Assembly (NCBI RefSeq): GCF_024343675.1
Contig: NZ_RJUD01000097.1
Coordinates: 302,591 to 366,590, forward strand
Reading direction: 5' to 3'
Source: Lacihabitans sp. CS3-21
GTDB lineage: Bacteria; Bacteroidota; Bacteroidia; Cytophagales; Spirosomataceae
Length of the DNA stretch: 64,000 nucleotides
Every line of letters starts with the position of its first letter. The stretch's first letter is position 1. Below the pieces are notes generated by a model, which saw nothing but the letters and a program-made list of their open reading frames with translations, was not told the DNA's origin and did no database searches. Both the position numbers and the translations under genes were made by a program. Positions 46,027 to 56,031 of the stretch are shown here, piece after piece.

Positions 46027-47748
46027 ATGAAAATTTTAGGATTTAATAGCTACGGACACGATTCGGCAGCGGCTTTAATAATCAATAATGAGATTGTTTT
46101 TGCTGTTGAAGAGGAAAGGCTCAATCGAAAAAAACATGCAGGTGGATTTCCGGAAACTGCCATTCGTGCTTGTCTTGATTACGAAAAAATTACAATTGAT
46201 GACCTCGACCACGTAGCTTTTTTCTGGAATCCTACGATTTCTCTATCAAAAATACCTGTTTATTTACTAAAATTTTGGGATAAAGTTCCGATACTTTTAA
46301 GAGAACAACGGAGTTTTGAAGTAGAAGAAAATTTAGGAATGTTGAACTATCTTTTGGATATGTATAAACTTCCAAAAAAGCTAAAAGGAAGTTTTCAAGC
46401 ACAAAATCCAAAGTTTAAATTTCATTTTTTAGAACATCATCTTTGCCATGCGGCAAGTGCGTTTTTCCCCTCTCCTTTTGAGGAATCAGCCATCTTGACC
46501 ATTGATGGAGCGGGCGAATGGGCAACAACTTTATTGGCAGAAGGAAAGGGCAATAATATTCGTAAAATTCAAACTGTTAATACTCCCTACTCTTTAGGTG
46601 CTTTCTATCAAGCGGTTTCGATTCATTTAGGTTTCAAACTCATCGAAGGGCCAGGAAAAATGATGGGTTTGGCATCTTATGGAAACCCCGATGGAAAAGT
46701 TTATGAGCAAATGAAAAAACTTTTTCGATTGAAAGAAAATGGTGGATTTGACTTTGATATGAGCTATTTCTCTTATCATTATACCAGAAAATCGGGCGTG
46801 AGTGAGAAGTTTACGAAGCTTTTTGGCGAATCAAAAAAAGAAGGTAAAGACTGGACAGAACACGAATTAGAGGTAGCGGCAGCAGCACAGCATATTGTGG
46901 AAGATGTGGTGATGCACATGGCCAAACACCTCAAAAAAGTAACAAAAAGCAATTATTTATGCATGGCGGGTGGGGTTGCTCTCAACAGCGTTACCAACGG
47001 AATCATTGCCAAATCGGGCTTATTTAAAGATATTTTTATACAACCCGCCGCAGGCGATTCGGGTACTGCGATTGGTGCAGCTTTATTGCTCAATCATCAA
47101 AAACTAAATCAGTCAAGAAAAACGCAAGAAACGGCTTTTTTAGGCCCAAAATATGATAATGAAACTTGTCTGAAAGCCATCGAAAAGGCTGGGCTTCCAT
47201 ATCGAATTGCAGGAGATGAAATTTATAATTTTACTGCCGAAAAACTGATGCAAAATAAAATTATTGCGTGGTTTCAGGGCAGAATGGAGTTTGGGCCAAG
47301 AGCTTTGGGAAATCGAAGTATTTTGGCGAACCCGATGGATAAGGATATGAAAGATATTCTAAATAAACGAGTTAAGTTTAGAGAAGCTTTTCGCCCATTT
47401 GCAGCCATTGTGACGGAAGAAGATTGTGAAACGTTTTTCGACCATGATTACCCAAATCCGTATATGTTGTTGGTTTACAATGTTCGGGAAAAATACCGCA
47501 GCATAATGCCATCGTTGACGCACGTTGACGGCACAGTGAGGATTCAGACTGTTAATGAAAACGAAAATGCTCCGATGAAAAAGCTCTTGAAAACTTTTGA
47601 GACTTTGAGCGGCTACCCTGTTTTGATTAATACCTCATTTAATATCAAAGGCGAACCAATCGTCTGTACGCCACAAGATGCCGTTCGTTCGTTTGCCAAT
47701 GCCGATATGGATTATCTGATTTTGAATGATATTATTGTTTGGAAATGA
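46027..47748 (+). CDS. NodU/CmcH-family carbamoyltransferase
   Basis: 573 residues. The N-terminal fold starts ILGFNSYGHDSAAALIINNEIVFAVEEERLNRKKH, the family signature for binding and activating carbamoyl phosphate, and a LCHAASAFFPSPFEESAILTIDGAGEW segment supplies the metal/ATP-side residues. The C-terminal part (about 375-573) has GRMEFGPRALGNRSILANP and HVDGTVRIQTVN. Members transfer a carbamoyl group to sugars or lipid-linked glycans. It starts 2 bases after the TPR-transferase stop, so both are co-translated; capping of a surface sugar is the likely job. Confidence 0.9.
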   Translation: MKILGFNSYGHDSAAALIINNEIVFAVEEERLNRKKHAGGFPETAIRACLDYEKITIDDLDHVAFFWNPTISLSKIPVYLLKFWDKVPILLREQRSFEVEENLGMLNYLLDMYKLPKKLKGSFQAQNPKFKFHFLEHHLCHAASAFFPSPFEESAILTIDGAGEWATTLLAEGKGNNIRKIQTVNTPYSLGAFYQAVSIHLGFKLIEGPGKMMGLASYGNPDGKVYEQMKKLFRLKENGGFDFDMSYFSYHYTRKSGVSEKFTKLFGESKKEGKDWTEHELEVAAAAQHIVEDVVMHMAKHLKKVTKSNYLCMAGGVALNSVTNGIIAKSGLFKDIFIQPAAGDSGTAIGAALLLNHQKLNQSRKTQETAFLGPKYDNETCLKAIEKAGLPYRIAGDEIYNFTAEKLMQNKIIAWFQGRMEFGPRALGNRSILANPMDKDMKDILNKRVKFREAFRPFAAIVTEEDCETFFDHDYPNPYMLLVYNVREKYRSIMPSLTHVDGTVRIQTVNENENAPMKKLLKTFETLSGYPVLINTSFNIKGEPIVCTPQDAVRSFANADMDYLILNDIIVWK

Positions 47749-47812
47749 TGAACCTCGGCTTCGTTCAGCTACAATTTCTTCGCTCAGCTACCGCTCAACT
47801 ACTAAAAAGCCA

Positions 47813-47833
47813 TTTTGAGTTTGCAACTCAAAA
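47813..47833. repeat. Inverted repeat between convergent genes
   Basis: TTTTGAGTT / AACTCAAAA with a TGC loop, lying between the ends of the carbamoyltransferase and epimerase genes. A weak bidirectional terminator is possible although a long T run is lacking. Confidence 0.45.
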
Positions 47834-47851
47834 CATCAAATAATGCAAGAG

Positions 47852-48697
47852 TTACATCTTTATTCTCTCTAAACTTTCTTCAAATGAATGCCATTTTTGA
47901 GGCATCATATTTTGCTCAGATGTGGTATCAATATACTTTGAAGTGAGTAAGCCAGTCAGGTTATCTTTATTGATTGGAGGTTTAGAAAATAACTGAAAAA
48001 AAGCAACAATAATTTTCATTATCAAAACGGGAATTGGTATAAAGAAGATGTCTTTTTGTAGCTTTTGAGCAATTTTCAAGATAAAATTTTTGTAAAATAC
48101 TTTTTCAGAATGAGCTAAATGATAAATACCTTTTGCTTGATTTTCTATCAAAAAAATGCCTGATTCTACTAAATCTTCAAGTAAAATTGTTTGAATAATC
48201 TGCTTTCCACCGTTCAATAACGGTACAAATTTAGTTTTTGTTAATTGTGTTTGTAACCTTCCGAATATGCCACCATTACCCAAAACTAAGGCCGGTCGAA
48301 TAATCAATTCATCTTTGAAAAATACTTCTACTGCCAGTTTAGATTTTCCATAATACGAATCAGTAACTGGACTGGCCGCCGCAAAACTTGAAACGAAAAC
48401 ATATTGAGTTAAGTTTAACTTTTTTAGATTTTCGACAGCAAAAATATTGACATCAATGCCATTTCGTTCTTGTTTTTCAAACTGAAAAGCCAAATGGATA
48501 CAAATATCGACGTCTTCAAATAGTGTTTTATTTAAATCATCTTCCAATCGATATAAATGATATGAAACGCCTTCAAATTTATCAATAGGCATTTTTCTAA
48601 CCAATGCTTTTACATAATAGTTTTTTTCGACTAATGCCTTTACAAAAGCCTTACCGAGAAAGCCATTTGCTCCTGTTATCGCGATAGTTTTAGGCAT
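47852..48697 (-). CDS. NAD-dependent epimerase/dehydratase (extended SDR)
   Basis: 281 residues. Rossmann glycine motif GANGFLGKAF at residues 8-17, and an active-site region SYYGKSKLAVE with the YxxxK pair near 117-121. The C-terminal substrate part is short and contains a hydrophobic segment (IPVLIMKIIVAFFQLF), so it may act on a membrane-bound or lipid-linked sugar. It overlaps the GMC gene by 8 bases and is last in the minus-strand operon. Confidence 0.82.
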   Translation of the reverse strand: MPKTIAITGANGFLGKAFVKALVEKNYYVKALVRKMPIDKFEGVSYHLYRLEDDLNKTLFEDVDICIHLAFQFEKQERNGIDVNIFAVENLKKLNLTQYVFVSSFAAASPVTDSYYGKSKLAVEVFFKDELIIRPALVLGNGGIFGRLQTQLTKTKFVPLLNGGKQIIQTILLEDLVESGIFLIENQAKGIYHLAHSEKVFYKNFILKIAQKLQKDIFFIPIPVLIMKIIVAFFQLFSKPPINKDNLTGLLTSKYIDTTSEQNMMPQKWHSFEESLERIKM

Positions 48698-50294
48698 TTT
48701 TTAATACATTTTGTGCCACTAAATGAGCATTTGCCATTAAAGATAAGGTTAGACCTTTACCTGGGAGAAACTTAAAGCCGGAGCCGTCAGCCACAAAAAC
48801 ATTGTTTGTTCCGAATAATTTTCCTGCGGGTGATAAATGATATAACTGTTCGTTTTCGCTAAAAGGCAATGTGCCTGAATAATGAATACTAGCACCTGTG
48901 CTTGTTCTTATCTTATTTAAAATAAGGCAATTAAGTTTAAAGAAAGCTTTTGCGTATAATTTTTCTGTTTCAATAATTTGGTTCGCTTCGTTTCCTTCAA
49001 AAGAATAATTGGTCAATAAAGTATCGCCAGTTGGTGAGTCTGATTTTTGTAATTTAATAAAATTTTGTGCTTGATAATCGGCTGGGTGAAAAATGCCCGC
49101 AATAAATAAAGCAGGAATCAATAGTTTCAGAAACTTCATACCATCGGCATAATTGAGTGGCATTTGTTTCAGAATCCTAAAATTGAGCATCGACCGATAA
49201 TTGTAAATCGAAGCCATTGCTACCTCAGAATGGTCGGCATTTTTATCATAAAACATGGCCAATTGCACCAAACCACAAAATTGGTCGATGTTCCGCTTGC
49301 CAACAAATGGCCAGTAAACCATTGGCATATAGGTATAAGCGTTACACAAAATAGGTAATTTATCTTTGCTCTGAAACGACCGCATCACAATTCGAGCGGT
49401 ACTAAGTGTACTTGCCGACAGAATTAGTTTGGTCGCATAAAACAATTGTTTTTTATTGGTTTCAACGTGCATACATTCCAGAATCGTATAATCATTTTCT
49501 TCCCAAAAACGCAGTGCTAACCAGCCTTTCTGATACTCGATTTTACCCTTTTTTAGTAAATTATGAATAGTAATCGCAGGTCGATAAGCACTGTTGCCTT
49601 CGTTAGCATAAAAATCTAAATCCTTGTAGGTATACGCTTGTCGGTCAGCTTTATTTTCGGTCAAAAGTGCAATGGCAGGACGGCCGATAAAGAGCTTTTT
49701 TTGATTAAAATAAACTTCCTTTTTACGGTAACGTTGATACAAACTTTCAGCGGCAGGATTTAGCTTGATTGAAGGCTGTAAATCAATCAAATTATTATGA
49801 CAAAAGCTGCATACATCATCGTTTTTCTCACCCGAAATCCCAATTCGACTAGCAATTGCTTTATACGATTCATTCATTAGAGTAGTCGAAAGTCCTACTT
49901 TTTTGAGTTCATTTTCTGAAAAAACGCAACTTCCCAGCCCCCAACCACTGCCAAGTCCACCCAAAGCTAAAGACTCTACTGGAAAAAAATTATTAGACCT
50001 AACAGGCAAAAACTTGTCCGTTAGCTCAGTCATAAACTTTCGTTGAGCCATTTGTTGCGGAATATTTGGGTGCGAGTTTTCGCTTAAAACCTCCAGTTCT
50101 TTGCCCAGAAAAAAATCAGATTGTTGTTTATCGTTGAATCTTTTTGCGATAAAATCGGTATTCTCCGTACTTGCATTTTCGTTTTCAACGCCCACATCAA
50201 TCACCAAAACCCTTTTGCCAGATTCGGCAAGCGTTTCGGCCGCCATTGCACCAGTGCATCCCGAACCCACAACGATATAATCAATTATTTCCAT
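48690..50294 (-). CDS. GMC-family FAD oxidoreductase
   Basis: 534 residues. FAD site VVGSGCTGAMAAETLAESGKRVLVID near residues 8-33; a long middle with GGLGSGWGLGSC; the C-terminal GTNNVFVADGSGFKFLPGKGLTLSLMANAHLVAQNVL is the usual GMC end. Substrates of this group are alcohols or sugars. It follows a small helical protein gene and overlaps it by 10 bases, an arrangement like sugar dehydrogenases that need a small subunit. The substrate is probably a sugar or polyol in a glycan pathway (inferred). Confidence 0.85.
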   Translation of the reverse strand: MEIIDYIVVGSGCTGAMAAETLAESGKRVLVIDVGVENENASTENTDFIAKRFNDKQQSDFFLGKELEVLSENSHPNIPQQMAQRKFMTELTDKFLPVRSNNFFPVESLALGGLGSGWGLGSCVFSENELKKVGLSTTLMNESYKAIASRIGISGEKNDDVCSFCHNNLIDLQPSIKLNPAAESLYQRYRKKEVYFNQKKLFIGRPAIALLTENKADRQAYTYKDLDFYANEGNSAYRPAITIHNLLKKGKIEYQKGWLALRFWEENDYTILECMHVETNKKQLFYATKLILSASTLSTARIVMRSFQSKDKLPILCNAYTYMPMVYWPFVGKRNIDQFCGLVQLAMFYDKNADHSEVAMASIYNYRSMLNFRILKQMPLNYADGMKFLKLLIPALFIAGIFHPADYQAQNFIKLQKSDSPTGDTLLTNYSFEGNEANQIIETEKLYAKAFFKLNCLILNKIRTSTGASIHYSGTLPFSENEQLYHLSPAGKLFGTNNVFVADGSGFKFLPGKGLTLSLMANAHLVAQNVLKNA

Positions 50295-50683
50295 CCTAAA
50301 ACCAAAATCAAAAAAACACCAATAATTCCTCTCAAAACTGCCACTGAACCTCTGAAAAGCATTTTAAAAACCGAAAACGAAACATCTTTTTCATTCAAAA
50401 ATAACTGCACAAATTGAGGTTCAGTTTCGATAAAAGCACTCATTACCATAATTCGCTTTCTAATACCATTTTTTGGATTTAAAAATGCCCAAGCTCCATC
50501 TGCAAAAGGTAGTAAAAATGGCATTTTGATTAAATACCGAAGTACGCTTGCTTCTTTTTCGCTCAAACTTAACTTTAATTTTTCAATGGCTTTGGTGTAC
50601 TTTATGAGCAAAGCTTCATCATCGACTTTTGCATCCAAATATTGAGCAAATATTTTGGCCTCAGGCAGCATCGTTCGATTCAT
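50285..50683 (-). CDS. Small helical partner of the GMC oxidoreductase (gluconate-2-dehydrogenase subunit 3-like position)
   Basis: 132 residues, mostly helical, with a hydrophobic C-terminus (VAVLRGIIGVFLILVLGW). The sequence VLRYLIKMPFLLPFADGAWAFLNP is not a recognised motif. It occupies the place of a gamma-subunit ahead of a GMC enzyme and overlaps both neighbours (23 bases upstream, 10 bases downstream). No family is claimed firmly. Confidence 0.55.
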   Translation of the reverse strand: MNRTMLPEAKIFAQYLDAKVDDEALLIKYTKAIEKLKLSLSEKEASVLRYLIKMPFLLPFADGAWAFLNPKNGIRKRIMVMSAFIETEPQFVQLFLNEKDVSFSVFKMLFRGSVAVLRGIIGVFLILVLGWK

Positions 50684-51017
50684 CTTTTTTTACTTTTTGT
50701 TTCATCAACGCTATTTCTTGCGTCAGTTTAGTAATATCTTTTTGAAGTTTGGTATTTACCATTGATAAATGCAGTAAATAAATTAAAATAATAAAAATAA
50801 ATGAGGTAAAGACTAAGTTTGGAGCTTCAAAAATTCCGAATGCTTTTGCCAACACTTCCAATCCATTTCTCCAAAACGAAAAAAACATCAATACAATCGT
50901 ACAAACTATCCACGCTATTGCATATTCTTCTCGCAGTTTTCCTTTGATGATTAATCGTGCAATATAAAATAGCAAAAGGCTATTGATAAAGATAATGATA
51001 ATCTGAATTTTCTGCAT
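50661..51017 (-). CDS. DUF2304 membrane protein
   Basis: 118 residues with three hydrophobic helices (about 4-22, 33-48, 68-86) and a basic, coiled C-terminus (LQKDITKLTQEIALMKQKVKKDES). DUF2304 genes regularly sit next to GT2 polyprenyl-phosphate sugar synthases; the function is not known but a link to lipid-linked sugar transfer is likely. Here it starts 7 bases after the GT2 gene stop. Confidence 0.85.
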   Translation of the reverse strand: MQKIQIIIIFINSLLLFYIARLIIKGKLREEYAIAWIVCTIVLMFFSFWRNGLEVLAKAFGIFEAPNLVFTSFIFIILIYLLHLSMVNTKLQKDITKLTQEIALMKQKVKKDESNDAA

Positions 51018-51024
51018 GACCGTA

Positions 51025-51738
51025 TTATTTTACCTTCCGAATATAAGAAAAAAACATAGCAATGGTTACTTTTATCATGTAATACATCTGTGAAAAATAT
51101 CGGATGGATGATTGTCCGCCTTGTCGAGGTTTCATCATTACGGGCGTTTCTGCAATCGAAAAACCAGCTTTGGCAAAAATAACTAAAGATTCGGGTTCAG
51201 GATATTCGTCAGGATAATATCGAGCAGCTAAGGCGATGGCTTTCTTGTCAAAAAGTCGAAAACCAGACGTAATATCGTAAATGTTCTTTTTAGTAAAAAC
51301 TTTATTGAGCCAATGAAGGTAAAAAATGCCAAATCGCCTCAAAGCCGAAGACTGAAAACCTCGTTTAGTGATAAATCTTGAACCGATTACGATATTTGAT
51401 TTTGTTTCATGATAAACATTGAGTAATTTCTGAATTTCAGCAGGTGGATGCTGTCCATCACCATCAACTTGAATCGCCACATCAAAGTCATTTTCAAGGG
51501 CATATTTAAAACCTGTTTGCACCGCTCCACCGATACCTAAGTTTACAGTTAAATCTAAAAGAATTATATCGAATTGGCTTACCACTTCGGCCGTTTTATC
51601 TATTGAACCATCATTTACTACTATCACATTTACGTCGTAATGTCCCGAAAAATCAATCATTGATAACTCACCCAAAAGGATAGCAATAGACTGCTCTTCA
51701 TTGAAGCACGGAATAATGATCAGAGCCTTTTTAGTCAT
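51025..51738 (-). CDS. GT2 glycosyltransferase (polyprenyl/dolichyl-phosphate sugar synthase-like)
   Basis: 237 residues. The nucleotide-sugar site IIPCFNEEQSIAILL, VVNDGSIDKTAEVV and VQVDGDGQHPPAEI (the DxD region), then ITSGFRLFDKKAI, are all in the order found in dolichyl-phosphate mannose synthases. No C-terminal membrane helices remain, so membrane attachment may be through partners such as DUF2304. It probably makes a polyprenyl-phosphate sugar for the GT-C enzyme at 44.1 kb. First gene of the minus-strand operon. A truncated paralogue lies at 56.0 kb. Confidence 0.88.
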   Translation of the reverse strand: MTKKALIIIPCFNEEQSIAILLGELSMIDFSGHYDVNVIVVNDGSIDKTAEVVSQFDIILLDLTVNLGIGGAVQTGFKYALENDFDVAIQVDGDGQHPPAEIQKLLNVYHETKSNIVIGSRFITKRGFQSSALRRFGIFYLHWLNKVFTKKNIYDITSGFRLFDKKAIALAARYYPDEYPEPESLVIFAKAGFSIAETPVMMKPRQGGQSSIRYFSQMYYMIKVTIAMFFSYIRKVK

Positions 51739-51927
51739 TGAAATAATTAATAAAACATATCTATATAGTCAATTTCAATGCAAAATGAATTGTTTTTTGG
51801 TTTTTTCCTATTGAAAAATCATAAAAAATGTAATCGTTTACCGTAAAGTTAAATTCATCATTTTTATTCTAATGTATGATTACATAACTTTCAAAACTAT
51901 TTATTAAAAAACATGTCTATGCAAAGA

Positions 51928-51958
51928 CAAATTGACTCACTTTAGAGCAAATTGACTC
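51928..51958 (+). promoter_or_regulatory. Two phased direct repeats upstream of the broken collagen-like gene
   Basis: CAAATTGACTC occurs at 51928-51938 and again at 51948-51958, exactly 20 bases apart (two helical turns). Such phased repeats often bind a regulator dimer. The downstream gene is now a pseudogene. Confidence 0.4.
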
Positions 51959-51985
51959 CAATTGTAAACAAAAAATAATAAAAAT

Positions 51986-53465
51986 ATGGAAATGAAACTT
52001 TACTTATCTTTTTTGTTAAGTTTAATACTCTCAAGTATTTATGCCCAAGATTTAGAAGTAACTGGGCAAGTCAAAATCAAAGGTGGCCCTCCCGCTGCTG
52101 GAAAAGTGCTTACGTCTAACGCAACTGGGGTTGCAACTTGGGAAAACCCAACGGGAGCGACGGGTGCAACTGGACCAATGGGAATTTCAGGCCCAATAGG
52201 TGCAGCAGGACCAACGGGAGCAACAGGTGCAACAGGTGCAACGGGTCTGGGCGGAGCAACAGGTACAACCAATTTTATTCCCAAATTCGTAAGTGCCAAT
52301 ACCATAGGTAATTCTCAAATACAAGATAATGGCACTTCCGTAGGGTTAAATGTAACTCCTGTGATACAAAGCAAATTTTATACGTATATGAATCAATTAA
52401 CAATCAATGGTGATGGACAGTCATCCTTTTATGGTTATCGGACATGAGATTCTTAGAATGATGGAACAGGTTATTCACAATCAATTACAAATACTGCAAC
52501 AAAGGGCCTTAATTTTTGGGGAGATGTCTATACATTTGGTGGGTGGTTGGAGTTATAATGATTATTCTCGAACCGCGGGTACTTTTGGTGCTGAATATAA
52601 TGGTACTTATTGGGGGGCATTGGGTTATCGAAGTAGTGGTTTATTAAATTATGGTGTTTATGGTAGTGCTGCTTATGCCTCCGGTGGTGGTTATGCACCA
52701 AATGAGCGAGTTGCTACTAACATTGGAGGAGGATTCTTTGGTATGATTGGGTCAGTAACAAAAGGCGAGATAATTGGACAAATCAATGATGGAGAACTCT
52801 TTTCTACCTATAATGTTGGCGATGTTTACACTTCTGGTAAACAAGTAGAGCTAATTAATTCGGGCGAAGATATGCTTCCATCATATTCAAAGAGATCCCC
52901 CGATGCCGTTGTTTATAAGCAAGGCAAAGCACGCTTAATTGAAGGTAGAGATACCATAAAGTTTGAGGCAAAATATGCAAGAATGTTAGGCGAAAGCCCG
53001 ATAGTAACCATAACGCCAATGGGTCAGTGCAATGGTGTTTATATAGTTTCAGTAGACAAAGAAGGTTTTATGGTTGAAGAACTGAATAAAGGCAAATCTA
53101 ATGTTGATTTAGGTTGGATTGCGGTCGGAGATAGAATCGATGCAAAAACAAGCGAAGTGCCTACATTTTTGACAAAAAGTTCCTTCAATAAAGACTTAAA
53201 AAGGGTTATGCAAACAGATGGAAACACCTCTCAAAATGGCGAAGGCATGTCTTGGGATGGTAAAACTTTGCGTTTAAATTTAGATGGTGTTGTACAAAAA
53301 CCTATCATTAAAGAGCCAGAAATACTTCCAATCACTTAAAATCAAAATACAAACACCAGTACGAATACTGAAAATGGCACAAAAACTGATGCGGGTACAA
53401 AAACTGGAACAAATCCAGGAGTTGGTCCATTTCCTAGTTCACCAAAAGGTAATAAAATTAAATAG
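51986..53465 (+). pseudogene. Broken collagen-like exported protein
   Basis: A signal peptide (LYLSFLLSLILSSIYAQ) is followed by a short Gly-X-Thr collagen-like run (about residues 55-95) and a tail-fibre-type sequence. The frame is then cut by TGA at 52445-52447 and TAG at 52454-52456. A shift near 52540 lets the frame continue as GGWSYNDYSRT and GTYWGALGYR to a TAA at 53337-53339. Beyond this the same frame goes on for 41 more Asn/Thr/Gly-rich codons to TAG at 53463-53465. At least three nonsense changes and one shift: a dead gene, with the original C-terminus still readable. Confidence 0.88.
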
Positions 53466-53539
53466 AATACTTTGAGCGATTGACTTTAGAAATGGTCTTT
53501 GTGCTCTATTTTTGAAGTTAATTGCTAAATTATCAATTA

Positions 53540-54421
53540 ATGAAATTTAGCTTATCTTTCATATTTTTATTGTTAAGTAACAGTACAATAGCTCAACAAT
53601 CTACTGACGGTAATCTTATTTTTTATTACAAAAAAATCATACAAATATTAGCACATTATAGCCTAAATGGTCGGTCGGCTAGTTCTATATTTGAAGATAA
53701 AGCCGCTAAGTTTATTTATCAGGAATTCGAATCCACATTTTCTGCAAAACCTAAAATCCATGAATTTACCTATCAGACCGATAGTAATCATTTCTCCAAA
53801 AACATTTATTATTTTGTTAACAATCATGCCGATAGCACGATACTTATTGGAGCTCATTATGACCATATTGGTTTGGGAGAAAATCGTTCTAGAAGTTACG
53901 GAAAAAAAGGGATTCATAATGGAGCAGACGATAACGCTTCTGGAGTTGCATTAATGCTCGCTATCGCCCAAAGCCTTAATTCTTTGAGTACAAAAAAGTA
54001 TAATTACGTTTTTGTAGCTTATTCGGCACACGAAATTGGCTTGTTTGGTTCTGCCGCCTTTGCATTATTTTGTAGAAATAAACTCCCACCATTGGCTCTT
54101 GTAATTAATTTTGATATGGTAGGTAGATTTGATAAAAATGCAAGAGTCTTGAATATTTATGGTAAAAAAACGCTTCTTCAACACCAATATTTCTTCGAAA
54201 CAACCACCTTCAGTGGTAAAATACACACAAGCTAGCACGAAAAATTATTCATGACTGATGCAAAAGTCTTTGTCGAAACAGGCATTCCTTCGCTTTCTTT
54301 TACAACAGGCTTACATGACGACTTTCATAAAATTTCAGACGATGAAATTTATATAAATTATGATGGTATTCGAATAATCCAGCAACTAATTGAATCATTT
54401 TTAAAATTCATAACAACCTAA
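53540..54421 (+). pseudogene. Exported M28-family aminopeptidase interrupted by one amber codon
   Basis: From the ATG at 53540 the protein has a signal peptide and the zinc-peptidase motifs GAHYDHIG, GADDNASG, SAHEIGLFG and NFDMVGR. A single TAG at 54233-54235 (codon 232) stops it. The same frame continues to TAA at 54419-54421 and supplies the last expected zinc ligand in TGLHDDFH. The total would be 293 residues. One nonsense change removes an essential ligand, so the gene is probably inactive. Confidence 0.85.
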
Positions 54422-54885
54422 AAATGACAAATAGAATAATTGTAGTTACCATGACTAAAATCATTCAAAAGTCAATATTGTATGGTTAAGCTCAGATAAG
54501 AATTCCATCTCCTAATGGAGAGATCGTTCTAACATACGACTTTTGTACGGTCGGCCGATGACTGGGGGGGTAAAGTAATATAAATTTCTTGTATAAATGA
54601 CAATGATTCATTAGTTTAAAATTCTTGCACTTATCCAGCCAAAAAATATTATTCTTTTAAAGGTTTTTATCTATATAATAAATCCTTTTTTTCTGACAAA
54701 ATTGTTTGAAAGCATTAATTAGACCATGTTTACTCAAATTTCCATTTCTCAAATAATTCTTCCTACAGATTTGATATAAATGTTGGTCTTTCACTGCATT
54801 TGTTTCGTTTACAACCTGCCACTTACTCCCTTATAATAGTTGAAAGTTTCACGATTTGTATTATACTAATAAATCATTTTATTTA
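54422..54885. other. No gene recognised
   Basis: About 460 AT-rich bases with short open stretches in several frames and no convincing start, domain or RNA. It contains a small inverted repeat (ATCTCC / GGAGA) near 54508. It may be debris between the two dead genes. Confidence 0.4.
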
Positions 54886-55632
54886 ATGGCATTAAGACTC
54901 CTTCGAGAATTATCAAGCAAAGGAAGTTTTTCGGAAAAAAAATACAGAATTCCGCATTGAAGTTGAGATAAAAGACTGTTTGAATTTCATTAAACCTTTT
55001 GATTTTTTTGTAGAAGAATATGCCGAAAAGTTTCCTTTCTTATACGAAATTAAACTGTAAAAAGATCTTGTTCCAATTTAAGAAACAAAAGATACTGCAA
55101 AAAAAACATAGCATCTTATAAATCAATTATATTTTCGAAAAGAAGCATCAATGCACTTAATTTTTGGTGTCTGTCCATCAGCAAATCAATAATTCATAGA
55201 TACAATTTTTGAAGAGAATTGGTGTAGAAAACGGGGAAGAAACCATCTTGCTTTGTGGCAGCCTCCTTCTATACTTTGCATGGCTTTTGGTGTAAGTTTT
55301 AAGGATTTTTGGACTAGCAATTCGCTTTATTTCTGGGTATTTGGTACTAATAGCTTATTAGGTAAAAACGCCCAATGGCCTTCTGGCTTCGAAAAAGATT
55401 TTAATGATTTATTGAATGGGTAGAAATCTTCTTGCCAGGTTAGGGCTAGATTGCTAATGACACAACTTTGGGACTTTAAAAGCGAAGGGCAAACTCTGTC
55501 GGAGGTACCACCGATTATGTCGATACTGACTCATTAACGATGGTAATCGAAGTCTTGGAAGTTAGTTTTGAATCGGACAATAAGGTTTTCAGAATCCATA
55601 AGCAAGCGAGCCTTACTCCGATTAACAATTGA
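54886..55632 (+). pseudogene. Fossil of a transglutaminase/DUF2126 protein gene
   Basis: Stretches in order, in shifting frames and broken by stops, match the bacterial transglutaminase-DUF2126 family. TEFRIEVEIKDCLNF with PFDFFVEEYAEKFPF (54940-55060) matches the N-terminal region. GRNHLALWQPPS then FWTSNSLYFWVFGTNSLLG (about 55230-55370) resemble the GGGNHxxLGG and FWQNHPSLSYLFSGLF region. GGTTDYVDTDSL (near 55505-55545) resembles the GGTxRYVDSS region. The family is normally over 1000 residues, so about three quarters has been lost. The call rests on remembered family motifs and needs a search to confirm. Confidence 0.55.
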
Positions 55633-56031
55633 GTAAGATATTGAAAATGGAAATCTTAGTTTAAAAAGATTTCATAGTTGGTGAGGTTCGATTGACTGTG
55701 AACCAACTTTCATTTCGATTAATGATTTTGAAATTCCTAATAGAATTCAACGCTGGACAGCTCACTCAAACAGAAATTGGCATATCAGTTAGTTCTATGT
55801 CTCAAAACATGCTTTGCTCATGGTGTTTTAATTCATTTTCAACATGTAGATAAAGTATACAGCCGAGTTATTTTCAGGTGTGAAATAAGGACTCTATTCG
55901 AGAAAAGGTGGTCTATCAATCAAGAAAAACGATGGTTTAATAGCTAAAGATGGTTGAAAAAAATTTACTTTCCACTTTGCCATATTTTTTGTGATTGAGC
56001 CAATAAAATATTTGGAATAGACTGGAGGACA

